35,076 nt of DNA from the IMG/VR virus record IMGVR_UViG_3300037963_001806, positions 1-35,076 of that record. The stretch is one strand, 5' to 3'. The notes below the pieces were generated by a model. That model did not search any database. It saw nothing but the letters and a program-made list of their open reading frames with translations, and was not told the origin of the DNA. The number at the start of each line of letters is the position of its first letter. Within the stretch, counting starts at the first letter, position 1. Shown piece after piece: positions 15,221 to 24,418 of the stretch. A program made the position numbers and the translations under genes. This DNA comes from a virus.

Positions 15221-18138
15221 TGCCTAGCTGGGACGCGATATCCAACTTCATGGTCGAGCGCCAGGAGAACCGCGAAATGGGTCAGTTTGATCACGTTCGC
15301 ATGGGAGCCCAGGGTTACGTCTATCCGGAGCAACAACCACTGGAGTTGAGTGAAGACCAGCCAGACCAGTTTGGCTTGCCGGGAATAATCACGGCTGGCG
15401 GCGGCCTGGACGAGCAACTGGATACGCGCCCTAGTGCCACGGCTGTGGAGCCGACCATGCGCGACGATCTGCGCGTCGGCACGATGGACTTTCTCCAAGA
15501 ACAGTTTGGCATGGATAAGTTCCAGGCACGTCGGTTTTCAGAACAACTGATCGGCAGTGCCGGCGAACTGTCAGCGACCGCACTAGGTATAGGCGTGGCG
15601 GATCTACTGCCAATTACAGCGGCCCCGCTAACGATGCAAGAAGGTGCCCAGCAATTTCGCGAAGGCATGGAAACCGGTAGCGGTACGGACATGGCGGTTG
15701 GTGGAGTCATCAGCGCATTTGGTGCGCTGGAGTCGTTACCTGTTTTCGGGGCCGGCTTTAAAATGATGAACAAGGCCGCGCAATCGGAGATCCTCCGCGA
15801 GTTTATCGGAACGGCCGCTAACGCCTTTAGGCAAACCGGTGAGGTCACACAGGACACATTGATCGAAGCCGGTGAAGCGGCCCAGGCACGGCTCGACAGT
15901 ATGATGTCAGGAACGACCTTGTCCGCCAATCCTGTTGGCGCGGCTGGTGATGCGATGATTGCCGGTGCCGGTAGGATGGCATCCAAGTTAAGGACCAATG
16001 TTGATGAGGGACTTAATAAACTCGCAGAAGTTGGACAGGTCGATAATGTAAAACGTCGAACCCTGGCCGACCTTCATCAGAGGATACCGCAAGACATGCG
16101 GGTCGCTAAAGATTATGTGCCCGGTGAAAAAATGCGACCGGTATCAGGTGGTCGGTTTTCTGATCTTGATTTAGACGCTCCAGGGCAAGGCTTTACCGGA
16201 ACACAAGATGACCTGGACCGCCTGTGGGCGGAGAGTGTTTCAGAGAGTGGTTCCGTAGCGGGGAAAACAGTCGATCGGCTGAGAATGTCACCTAGGCAAT
16301 TGAAGTTTTGGGATGATGCTTTGCGGTTATCTGCCAGGGGTAGATATTGGTATGAAGTATCGACAGAGTCTTTTAAGGATTTGTTGCCTGATTTATCTCC
16401 AGAAGAGCTAAAGAAATTTATATCTGTCGTCGCTGCAACATCCCCGGTGGCGAATCCTTTCCAGAATATGCAGAGAACAGTTGCTGCATTTTCCGCATAT
16501 TTAAGAGGCGCACCCATTGATAGCGATCTGGTCATCCCTCGCGCTGTTAGAGATGCGCTTGAAACAGGTGACCTTGAGGGCCTAAAGACAGGATCGTTTG
16601 GCGGCACTATGCAATTCATAGACGGCCTTACTGATGTTGCACCATTGTCAACTAATGATCGACAGGTGGCATCCTCATTTGGAGTTAGCGGGGATGATAT
16701 TTCCAGCAACCCAGAATTGTACGAGGTTCTAAGCCGGTTCTATACAAAATTGCGTGATGACTTGAACGCAAAATTACCTCCAGGTGCGGAGCCCTATGAG
16801 ACTTGGCAATTGCAAGCGTTGGGATGGATACAAGAGCGGACCCTATCAGGGAACCCTTTCAATGATGACTATCTGGATGCGCTTACGAAAATAGATCCAA
16901 GTGCGTCTTTAGACCGCAAAAGTGTTTTACAGTTACTAGAAGAGGGCGGCGTCGATGTCCCTGGGGGAATAATTACCAGGGATGTTTTGATGGACCCAAG
17001 GGTAACAGACATTCTTTCCCCGACGACACCACCATTCAGAGAAGCGCCTATCGCTACTATTGAGATTAACACTGTGCAGACAATGGCTGGGGCACGGGCT
17101 TCCGACTTGTTACAAATGGCGGTGGACCAAGGTGATGATGTTGCCGTCACTGCATTTAATAAGATGGTTACAGGTGCCCTCTATAAAGCTTCGCGGGGAG
17201 CAACCTCTCCATTTACTCCATTGATTTCCGCCGTTGTTGGTAAAAAGGTAAAGCCTTCACGGATCGAAGTGCCAACTTCTGATCGTCCGTTCGATGTTGC
17301 TGGAACCTATAAAGGAGAGATGTCACCAAATATTAGGGTGCCGCTGCAAGGTCTAAGCAATGACGAGATCAATGTCGTTATGGCTGGGATGGCGAAGGCG
17401 TGGAAACAGGAAGGCGTACCGGCAACTAGATTTACAACTGCCCTGCCCGACTCTGCACCGGCAGAAGGGTCAATCCGCACCTATTCAGTTTTTGTTGAAA
17501 CGACTGATGATTTATCTGGAGATAATTGGCTCAAGTTTGCGGATGCTCTGCCAGAAGTGAACGAGATTTCTGTCAGACGAGTGCCAAACGGCTACGTTCT
17601 CGACATTCACCCTGACTATGAAAATGGGGTTGGCCCCGTTGCAGAAGCGGTTGAGGACGCAGTCTTCAATAGCCTTGGTGACCTTGCAAAGAAATCAAGC
17701 GTAATGTATCGTGATGTTACGCCGTTCAGTTACGAAACACTGTCTGGTGCCGACGATACTATCAACGCCTGGAAACAGGGGATCAAAGAAGATGCCGTCA
17801 GAAAAATCACTGCCAGATCAGGACTTGACGCAGATGCCGCCGGCCGATTCTACGACGGCGACGATGGGGCAATTCAAGAGATTGCCAGTTCTAGGCGAAA
17901 GCAGATTGAGAGAATTAGGACTCTTGGGCAACGACGAGCTAGTGATTACGACAAGGGCGTCGAACAAGCCCAAGACCTCGGCGGCTCCCTAGCGGAAGGT
18001 CAGCGCAAATGGGCTGAGAAATTTGGCCCACGGCTTGAAGGCACGGACAAACCAAAAGCAGTAAAAAGTACCCCAGCGGTTCAACGGTTCCTCACGGAAC
18101 CGCAAGGCCGTTCTTTGCCTATGACGGGGAGTCCATAG
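15220..18138 (+). CDS. Large ejection/virion protein with a central foreign-looking block
   Basis: A 972-aa protein with ATG at 15220 (TGATG overlap). The N-terminal part (about 1-340) is helical and resembles other ejection proteins ('FLQEQFGMDKFQARRFSEQLIGSAGELSATALGIG', a hydrophobic 'LESLPVFGAGFKM'). From about residue 350 to 560 there is a compact helical domain with 'SARGRYWYEVSTESF', 'FISVVAATSPVANPFQNMQR', 'GLKTGSFGGTMQFIDGL' and 'STNDRQVASSFG'. It loosely recalls DUF7178-type, DNA-glycosylase-like domains in viruses. Residues about 560-860 are mixed alpha/beta. The DNA from about 16240 to 17900 is visibly more AT-rich, with different codon choice. It is probably injected with the genome; function is inferred. 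Confidence 0.65.
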   Translation: MPSWDAISNFMVERQENREMGQFDHVRMGAQGYVYPEQQPLELSEDQPDQFGLPGIITAGGGLDEQLDTRPSATAVEPTMRDDLRVGTMDFLQEQFGMDKFQARRFSEQLIGSAGELSATALGIGVADLLPITAAPLTMQEGAQQFREGMETGSGTDMAVGGVISAFGALESLPVFGAGFKMMNKAAQSEILREFIGTAANAFRQTGEVTQDTLIEAGEAAQARLDSMMSGTTLSANPVGAAGDAMIAGAGRMASKLRTNVDEGLNKLAEVGQVDNVKRRTLADLHQRIPQDMRVAKDYVPGEKMRPVSGGRFSDLDLDAPGQGFTGTQDDLDRLWAESVSESGSVAGKTVDRLRMSPRQLKFWDDALRLSARGRYWYEVSTESFKDLLPDLSPEELKKFISVVAATSPVANPFQNMQRTVAAFSAYLRGAPIDSDLVIPRAVRDALETGDLEGLKTGSFGGTMQFIDGLTDVAPLSTNDRQVASSFGVSGDDISSNPELYEVLSRFYTKLRDDLNAKLPPGAEPYETWQLQALGWIQERTLSGNPFNDDYLDALTKIDPSASLDRKSVLQLLEEGGVDVPGGIITRDVLMDPRVTDILSPTTPPFREAPIATIEINTVQTMAGARASDLLQMAVDQGDDVAVTAFNKMVTGALYKASRGATSPFTPLISAVVGKKVKPSRIEVPTSDRPFDVAGTYKGEMSPNIRVPLQGLSNDEINVVMAGMAKAWKQEGVPATRFTTALPDSAPAEGSIRTYSVFVETTDDLSGDNWLKFADALPEVNEISVRRVPNGYVLDIHPDYENGVGPVAEAVEDAVFNSLGDLAKKSSVMYRDVTPFSYETLSGADDTINAWKQGIKEDAVRKITARSGLDADAAGRFYDGDDGAIQEIASSRRKQIERIRTLGQRRASDYDKGVEQAQDLGGSLAEGQRKWAEKFGPRLEGTDKPKAVKSTPAVQRFLTEPQGRSLPMTGSP

Positions 18139-20976
18139 ATGGCAACTGATCCCAATTTACTTGTGGAAGACCCGCAACCGGAACTGGCACTGGAGCCGGT
18201 CATGGATGCTGGTGCCCTGCCGGTCGAGGACGTGGCACCAGTACCACAACCGGCACCGGACGAGGTCGAGGTCGCTGGATTGGGCAAAGGTATCGGTGCC
18301 CTTGTGAAGACAGCGCGTAAGGCCGCTGACGATATTGTTGACACGACACAGGAACCGGTCACGCCTAAACCGCCACCGATTAGCGAAGTGGTCGAGGGCG
18401 AAATCGTTCTTCAGCGTGTGCCCGAAGCAACGGCGCAGAGACTCCGTGACTTGATGCATCTGCCCGAAGACTTCGATGTCAAACTGCCCAACATGACCAG
18501 GACGATGCCTGATGGCACGGTGGTCAATGTAATGAACACGGAAGACGGTGCCGTTGATTTTATCAATAATATGCATCGTGTGTTTGATGAACAGATTGCG
18601 GCGGCCACCCGTGGCGAAAGGTCACTGGATCAAATAGCGTTGTCGGCCAAATCGATGGGTATGCATGAGGCGATGCTGGAGTTGATGGGCCGCCAGGTCG
18701 GTGACGCATTTAACTCAGAACAGATGTATCGGGCTTTGTGGGTGCGAAGCGCCATGGCAACGGAGATGGACCGTGTCATGCGCGAAGGCACAGACGAGGA
18801 CGTGTTGCGGATGCTTCCGTTCGCTGCCAGCATTGAGGTGCAAACCTCCGGAGCCATAGCGGAGTTCGGCAGAACTGGTGCGGTTCTATCTCACGCCGGC
18901 AAGCTGCATATAACAGATGCATCAATCAAGAAGCTGCCCGACATTATTCGGGCGTATGGCATTACAGAGGAAACCGTCGGCAATATCCGTGCGGCCTATA
19001 ACGCCGTGCCAGAGCCGGCGGGTAAAATGCAGTTCCTACGGGTTCTGGCAACCAAGGGCATGAACTCCTGGGCCGAAGCATTTATGAGCAGTCTGCTTAG
19101 TTCACCCGTGACCCATGCGGTGAACATCCTGGGCAACACAATATTCGGGGCCATTCAAGTTCCGGAAAGATTTGTTGCCGGCATGGTTGGCGCGGTGCGA
19201 ACGAATGTCTTCAGAGGACTGGGCGGCAAGGACCGGGTCTATATGGGGGAAGCCTGGGAGCAACTGCAAAGCCTATCGGATGGTGTGCCGGCCGGCCTCC
19301 GTGCCGCCTATCGCGCCCTGCGCCATGAGGAAGGTACGTTCGGCGGTCCTAGCGCTACCAAGGTTGATGGGCGAGTAGATCGTGCGATCAGCGCCGAATA
19401 TTGGAACGTCGATCCTAAGAGTGCCCTGGGCCGGTTCCTGGATACCACAGGCGTCCTTACTCGCTTTATGGGTTCACGGATGTTGTTGGCGGAAGACGAG
19501 TTCGCCAAAGGCGTGACGTTCCATATGGAACTACGGTCCCAGGCACGGCGCGTAATGACCCGTCAAATTGAGGAAGGCATGGACCCAGCCGAAGTTGTTA
19601 AGAACGGGGCAAGGATACTGGCCGGCCAGGACGCGCAAGTTGTAAAGAACGCTGAAGACTTTGCAGTGCGGACAACCTTCCAGGGCGATTTGGGTGTGGT
19701 TGGGTCTTATTTCAATAAAATGTTTTCGCATCCAATTATGAAAATATGGGTGCCGTTCTTTAAAACGCCGACCAACATTGTAAAAGAAACGATGCAACGG
19801 ACGCCGTTGGGTTTGATTCCTGGCAGTGGATTTTACACAGAAATGCGAAAGGGCGGTGCGGCTGCCGACGCTGCCATGGGACGCATGATCTTTGGCACTG
19901 GCGTTTTCGCCACCGTGTCATCAATGGCAACCGGTCAAATGGTCGATGGATTTATGATCACCGGTGCCGCGCCACAGGACAAAAATGCGGCGGCGGCGTG
20001 GAAGCGTAACGGGTGGCAACCTTATGCGTTTTGCATTAGGCAATCCGATGGCACCTGGAAAAATTATGACTATGGGCGGCTGGCTCCGGTCGCTGGTATT
20101 TTCGCCATGGCTGCCGACTACGCGCATTACTCGCAATATTCAGAGTCTGACAGTGAAATTGAAGATCTGTTTATGAGTGCCGGCATGGGCATGTATAACG
20201 TGATGTCTGAATTGCCAATGCTCCAGGGCATATTCAGCATTACCGAATTGGCCGGGTCAGAATATGAAGGGTTTGAGAAGAAGTTCGATCGGGCCTATCA
20301 GTTGCTAGTCAAGCAAGCGACCGGCGCAGCGATCACGTCAATACCCCTGGCACCTACCGGATCTCTCACGGCTACAGTTGAGAGGACGTTGAACCCATTA
20401 GCCAGTGACGTAAAGCCATCCACGATGGACACACAGAACGCCTTGCAGACCAGTAATACGGCTAAAGGTTTTTACGAGGCGTTGAACCGGGCCAAGTCAC
20501 GCAACCCGTTTTTTTCCAAAGACGTGCCGCCCAAGTTAAACCTATACGGCGAACCCATGCAGCAATGCCCGAACGGCGCATGGTGTTTTATCTCACCGGT
20601 TCGGGTGCAGACGACGAAAGGGAATGTTGTTGATCAGGAAATAGTCAAGCTGGGTTTAGGGCTAAAGATGCCGTCACGGACGCAACGTGGCGTGAAGCTC
20701 ACGTCGGATCAGTACAACGAAATGATCCTTCGCATCAATGATCACGGCGGCACTACCATGCTGGAAGAGATGGAAGAACAGATCGAAACATCTATCTATC
20801 AAGAGGCACCGATTGGTGGTGAGGGTGGCAAGCTGGAACAACTCAAATCGATATTGACCAAACGTAAGACAGACGTTCTGGATGAGATGTTCGAGGACGA
20901 GGATTTCGGTTTGGGCGAAAAGAAACAAGCGTTGGACGATTATATGACCGAAACCGGCAAGCGGCTGAAGCAATGA
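18139..20976 (+). CDS. Internal virion protein D-like, membrane-active ejection protein
   Basis: A 945-aa protein starting immediately after the previous stop. The N-terminal 100 residues are acidic and Pro-rich. The central part has 'ATKGMNSWAEAFMSSLLSSPVTHAVNILGNTIFGAI', then 'MFSHPIMKIWVPFFKTPTNIVKETMQRTPLGLIPG' and an apolar 'MGRMIFGTGVFATVSSMATGQ', motifs shared by large ejected podovirus proteins. It probably acts like T7 gp16 in making the DNA channel in the inner membrane. No lytic transglycosylase domain is visible in it or its neighbours, unlike in T7. Confidence 0.75.
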   Translation: MATDPNLLVEDPQPELALEPVMDAGALPVEDVAPVPQPAPDEVEVAGLGKGIGALVKTARKAADDIVDTTQEPVTPKPPPISEVVEGEIVLQRVPEATAQRLRDLMHLPEDFDVKLPNMTRTMPDGTVVNVMNTEDGAVDFINNMHRVFDEQIAAATRGERSLDQIALSAKSMGMHEAMLELMGRQVGDAFNSEQMYRALWVRSAMATEMDRVMREGTDEDVLRMLPFAASIEVQTSGAIAEFGRTGAVLSHAGKLHITDASIKKLPDIIRAYGITEETVGNIRAAYNAVPEPAGKMQFLRVLATKGMNSWAEAFMSSLLSSPVTHAVNILGNTIFGAIQVPERFVAGMVGAVRTNVFRGLGGKDRVYMGEAWEQLQSLSDGVPAGLRAAYRALRHEEGTFGGPSATKVDGRVDRAISAEYWNVDPKSALGRFLDTTGVLTRFMGSRMLLAEDEFAKGVTFHMELRSQARRVMTRQIEEGMDPAEVVKNGARILAGQDAQVVKNAEDFAVRTTFQGDLGVVGSYFNKMFSHPIMKIWVPFFKTPTNIVKETMQRTPLGLIPGSGFYTEMRKGGAAADAAMGRMIFGTGVFATVSSMATGQMVDGFMITGAAPQDKNAAAAWKRNGWQPYAFCIRQSDGTWKNYDYGRLAPVAGIFAMAADYAHYSQYSESDSEIEDLFMSAGMGMYNVMSELPMLQGIFSITELAGSEYEGFEKKFDRAYQLLVKQATGAAITSIPLAPTGSLTATVERTLNPLASDVKPSTMDTQNALQTSNTAKGFYEALNRAKSRNPFFSKDVPPKLNLYGEPMQQCPNGAWCFISPVRVQTTKGNVVDQEIVKLGLGLKMPSRTQRGVKLTSDQYNEMILRINDHGGTTMLEEMEEQIETSIYQEAPIGGEGGKLEQLKSILTKRKTDVLDEMFEDEDFGLGEKKQALDDYMTETGKRLKQ

Positions 20977-20982
20977 TTTTTT

Positions 20983-21011
20983 TTAACACTTACGTCAAAA
21001 GGGTATATAAC
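20983..21011 (+). promoter_or_regulatory. Sigma70-like promoter for the tail-fibre module
   Basis: TTAACA (20983-20988) and TATAAC (21006-21011) are each 5/6 matches to consensus, with an ideal 17-nt spacer. Transcription would begin near 21018, right at the AGAGG ribosome-binding site of the next gene (ATG 21029), giving a very short leader. Confidence 0.55.
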
Positions 21012-21028
21012 CCATATAGAGGTCCGAC

Positions 21029-21748
21029 ATGGCGATAACAGTAGAAGCAGTCCACCGGAAAGTGCAGTACACCTCGACCGGATCGGCGGGGCCTTATGCA
21101 TTTTCGTTCAAGGTTCTGGCAGCGACTGACATCAAGGTCAGCGTCGATGCCACTTTGAAAACCGTCACTACGCATTACACCACGGCGTACAATAGCGACG
21201 GCACAGGATCGGTGACATTCACCAGCGGCAACGAGCCGGCCTCCGATACACTGGTGACTATCGAATCAGATCAAGCTATTGCCAGGACGACCGACTATTC
21301 GACGGGCGGCGATTTTACGGCGGCATCGATTAATGACGCGCTGGATCGGCTCACGATTAACGATCAACAAATCGAAACAGAATTGTCCCGCAACATTCAG
21401 TTAGCATCTACGACCAAGCGGACGACATCAGGCACCGGCACATCTGGACCGCTGATCTTCCCATACGATGCAACGGTCAGCAATAACGCCAGCAAGCTGA
21501 TTGCGTTCGACTCGAATGGCACCGCCTTAGAAACCACAGACGGCAGGGTTGTCAGCACCAGCGCAACAGCTAGCGGATTGAGCGCCGGGGCTAGTCCGAC
21601 AGTGAGCGTTAGCTTCACAGCATCATCCGGTGCCCTGGCGTTTACGTTTGGAATCCCTGCCGGGGCAACCGGGGCAACCGGCGCGGCTGGCAGTGATGGC
21701 GAAGTTTCAACGGCAGACGCCACTGCCTTAGCAATAGCTCTAGGTTAG
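21029..21748 (+). CDS. Tail fibre adaptor (T7 gp17 N-terminal domain) with collagen-like end
   Basis: A 239-aa protein. Residues about 8-120 ('VQYTSTGSAGPYAFSF', 'YNSDGTGSVTF', 'ASINDALDRL', 'ELSRNIQL') match the N-terminal domain by which T7-type fibres attach to the tail. The C-terminal part is Ser/Thr-rich and ends with Gly-x-y repeats (GIPAGATGATGAAGSDGE), a triple-helix-like linker. The receptor-binding end is missing, so it likely carries other fibres encoded downstream. Confidence 0.85.
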   Translation: MAITVEAVHRKVQYTSTGSAGPYAFSFKVLAATDIKVSVDATLKTVTTHYTTAYNSDGTGSVTFTSGNEPASDTLVTIESDQAIARTTDYSTGGDFTAASINDALDRLTINDQQIETELSRNIQLASTTKRTTSGTGTSGPLIFPYDATVSNNASKLIAFDSNGTALETTDGRVVSTSATASGLSAGASPTVSVSFTASSGALAFTFGIPAGATGATGAAGSDGEVSTADATALAIALG

Positions 21749-21758
21749 GAGAAACCAC

Positions 21759-22124
21759 ATGGCAAACACGTTTAAACTTTTCACGATTGCCGACGTGGCA
21801 GTCGATAGTGGCACATATTCCACAATCTATACGGTAGCCAGTTCGACCACAGGCATCGTCCTTGGCCTTGCGCTCGCTAATAAAATCAATGCTGCAAGGA
21901 CAGTCACGGTCAAAATTACGAGTGACACGGCCAACCGCACCGGCGCAAACAATGCGGCTAATCAAAGCGTTACGCTGTTGAATGAGGTGACAATCCCAGC
22001 CGACACCACGCTTGAACTATTTGAAGGCCAGAAACTGGTGCTTGAGGCAACGGATGTAATGACAATCGGTTGTTCTGTGGCGTCTAGCGTCGATGCCGCT
22101 CTATCAGTCATGGAGCAAACCTGA
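21759..22124 (+). CDS. Small beta-rich structural protein
   Basis: A 121-aa protein with TAGGAG nine bases before ATG 21759. Alternating hydrophobic and Thr/Ser strands ('FTIADVAVDSGTYSTIYTVASSTTGIVLGLALAN', 'LELFEGQKLVLEATDVMTIGCSVASSVDAALSVMEQT') recall small phage proteins that cap or decorate fibres. It overlaps the next fibre gene by one base (TGATG). Confidence 0.65.
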   Translation: MANTFKLFTIADVAVDSGTYSTIYTVASSTTGIVLGLALANKINAARTVTVKITSDTANRTGANNAANQSVTLLNEVTIPADTTLELFEGQKLVLEATDVMTIGCSVASSVDAALSVMEQT

Positions 22125-22972
22125 TGGGCTATTTTGGAAATCAACCCGCTGAAGTCGCACTAACGACGGGTGACTTGGGCGATGACATCGTTACCGAAGC
22201 GAAGATGGCGAACGACGCCGTTGGCCTCGCTGAATTAAAAGCGGGAACCGACGGCGAGTTAATCACATGGGATGCTTCTGGTAACCCAGCAACGGTTGCT
22301 GTCGGTACTGCAACGCATGTTTTAACCAGTAATGGCGCAGGGGCGGCACCGACGTTTCAGGCCGCCGGGGGCGCGTATTCCGTTATTACGTCAGGCACGG
22401 CAACAAACGCTTCCGATGTTGAATTTACAAGTATGACCCATGATATCCATGTTCTGGACCTCTGGTGCGTAGAAACTGCCTCAACCACGGCAATAGAGCT
22501 ACACTTCAGCGCAGATAATGGAAGTAGTTATCTGTCCGCTCAATACGACAATTATTTTGTTCAAATGTATGCCAAGGGAGGAGGCACTTCGGCACAAGGC
22601 GCTCGATATGGAGCCGATAACACCAGCGATTACGGAATCGGCCAACTTTATACCCAAGGCGGCAACAATAATGTAGAGCTTTCGTTGGTTGGAGCCGCCG
22701 CACGTACCAGTAGTGAACAAGACCCGATGTCCAACAACAGCACTGGCAGCGCTATGATGACCATTACCTTTGACCGTAACAAAGACGGCGCTCACATTCC
22801 CTATGGTCATGCCATATGTAGCTGGGAGCCAGCAGGGTACGCTCCAGCAATCGGACTTACCGGGTTTAAATGTAATCTCAGTGCCGGTAACGACATCGAC
22901 GCAATGAAAGTTATCCCGGCTACTGGGAATTTCGACAAGCTGAAATACCGCTTAATTGGATACAGTATTTAA
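22124..22972 (+). CDS. Tail fibre / receptor-binding protein 1
   Basis: A 282-aa protein. The N-terminus 'MGYFGNQPAEVAL' is a short docking motif, followed by a linker ('AVGLAELKAGTDGELITWDASGNPA', 'HVLTSNGAGAAPTFQA') common in marine phage fibres. From about residue 85 to the end is a beta-sandwich-like tip domain, likely the receptor-binding part. It sits between the fibre adaptor and the chaperone. Confidence 0.75.
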   Translation: MGYFGNQPAEVALTTGDLGDDIVTEAKMANDAVGLAELKAGTDGELITWDASGNPATVAVGTATHVLTSNGAGAAPTFQAAGGAYSVITSGTATNASDVEFTSMTHDIHVLDLWCVETASTTAIELHFSADNGSSYLSAQYDNYFVQMYAKGGGTSAQGARYGADNTSDYGIGQLYTQGGNNNVELSLVGAAARTSSEQDPMSNNSTGSAMMTITFDRNKDGAHIPYGHAICSWEPAGYAPAIGLTGFKCNLSAGNDIDAMKVIPATGNFDKLKYRLIGYSI

Positions 22973-22982
22973 GGAGGGAATA

Positions 22983-23351
22983 ATGGCGGTAAATTATAAA
23001 AATCGAGTCGTTGTTAATTGTGCTACGCAAACGGCAGAAACGATTAATCTTACTGATGAAGAAATTGCAGCCTTCGTTGCCCGCGACAAGGAACATAATG
23101 ACGCGCTAGAAAAAAACGCGCCAGATCATGCTTGGGTAGTTATTAGGCGAGAACGCAATAACCGTTTGGCCGCAACAGACTATTTCAGCTTAAACGATAT
23201 GACGCTTACCGATGAGATGAAAGCGTATCGCGTTGCGTTGCGTGACCTACCGGCAAACACGTCGGACCCTGTGGCTTTTCAGAACCAATGGGATCAATTT
23301 GAACAAGGTAAGGACGGCGTATCTGATCCTTGGCCTAGTAAACCGGAGTAA
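22983..23351 (+). CDS. Phage tail (fibre) assembly chaperone
   Basis: A 122-aa protein; ATG 22983 follows AAGGAGGG at good spacing. The C-terminal half 'IRRERNNRLAATDYFSLNDMTLTDEMKAYRVALRDLPA...DP' matches the Phage_tail_APC family (RxxRNxLLAxTDW...YRQALRDLP). Its place between two fibre genes suggests that it helps fold or attach them. Confidence 0.85.
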   Translation: MAVNYKNRVVVNCATQTAETINLTDEEIAAFVARDKEHNDALEKNAPDHAWVVIRRERNNRLAATDYFSLNDMTLTDEMKAYRVALRDLPANTSDPVAFQNQWDQFEQGKDGVSDPWPSKPE

Positions 23352-23356
23352 TTGAT

Positions 23357-24406
23357 ATGCCATATTTAGGATCATCCCCAGCCCGTGGATTGGTCGGTAG
23401 CTCCCACATCGATGACCTGGCTATCACGACATCAAAGATTGCGGCGGCGGCTGTCACTTCTGCTAAGACAAGCGGCGTTCCAGCCGACAAAGATATAAGG
23501 GCGCTGGCGCTTGAGGTAAGTGATGTCAAAGGTGCTGCGCTCAACTTCAACAATGGTGCCGCTGACCCGTTTGACAGCGATACATTAGCCACAAAAACCA
23601 ACGCAACGTATGATGCTAGTTCTGACTATTATCACAATCCGGGTACGGGATACACGGACAGTTTCATCACCAGCGGCCTGACGTACACCGCTGGTTCGGG
23701 CGCTGTTACCAACCTTGGGAACCTTGCCGACAACGACACCGGCACTGAAGCTGGTTTGCAGGTGCCACTGCCCAACAGTTCAGTCTTTTTCACCGTTGAT
23801 GTTGGCAGTGGCGTGACAAAGACGGCAACCAAAATGTCCATCCATTGGATGAACCATTCGGACATCGCTAATTATATCCTGGGCGTAAAGGTCGAAGGGT
23901 CCAACAATAACTCTGACTTCACGTCATTAATTGATGAGAGTACTGGAGCTACCGGCAACGCGACCAAGGACTACACTTGGTCAAACACTACCGCATATCG
24001 GTATTACAAGATTACCGTAAAATCCAAGAACACCTCATCTGGCGCTGCCAACGGCAACATCATCGAACTCGATATGTATGAAACAAACACCACGCAAAAC
24101 ATGACGTTAATTAGCAATGCTTTGACCGCATCGTCAGCGCCAAGCACTGGATTCATCACGGTACAGGCCGACCCCGTCGATTCGGTGAGTGCAAATACCG
24201 ACATCAAGGCTTTCATCTCGCGTGATTCGGGGAGCAATTTTACCGAGGTAACGCTTGCGGCAGGGGCTGAGAACTCAAATTTCATCAATTATGAGGGCTC
24301 GGTCGATATCAGCGGTCAGCCCAGTGGCACCGCGATGAAATACAAAGTGACGACTCACAACACTAAAGAAATTCGCGTTAGTGGCGTTGTGCTGCGCTGG
24401 GCGTAA
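23357..24406 (+). CDS. Tail fibre / receptor-binding protein 2 with discoidin-like domain
   Basis: A 349-aa protein. The N-terminus 'MPYLGSSPARGLVGSSHIDDLAITTSKI' shares the docking pattern of the 22124 fibre. Residues about 115-240 ('ADNDTGTEAGLQVPLPNSSVFFTVDVG', 'WSNTTAYRYYKITVKSKN', 'NIIELDMYE') look like an F5/8 type C (discoidin) carbohydrate-binding sandwich, followed by a second beta domain ('FISRDSGSNFTEVTL', 'MKYKVTTHNTKEIRVSGVVLRW'). It probably binds surface sugars of the host. Confidence 0.75.
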   Translation: MPYLGSSPARGLVGSSHIDDLAITTSKIAAAAVTSAKTSGVPADKDIRALALEVSDVKGAALNFNNGAADPFDSDTLATKTNATYDASSDYYHNPGTGYTDSFITSGLTYTAGSGAVTNLGNLADNDTGTEAGLQVPLPNSSVFFTVDVGSGVTKTATKMSIHWMNHSDIANYILGVKVEGSNNNSDFTSLIDESTGATGNATKDYTWSNTTAYRYYKITVKSKNTSSGAANGNIIELDMYETNTTQNMTLISNALTASSAPSTGFITVQADPVDSVSANTDIKAFISRDSGSNFTEVTLAAGAENSNFINYEGSVDISGQPSGTAMKYKVTTHNTKEIRVSGVVLRWA

Positions 24407-24418
24407 GGTAGGTGCGCC

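Noticed and set aside
15321-15998. 225-aa leftward frame opposite the 972-aa virion gene
   Set aside because: Antisense shadow of a gene with consistent rightward coding; Ser/Pro/Ala-rich, as expected from reversed codons.
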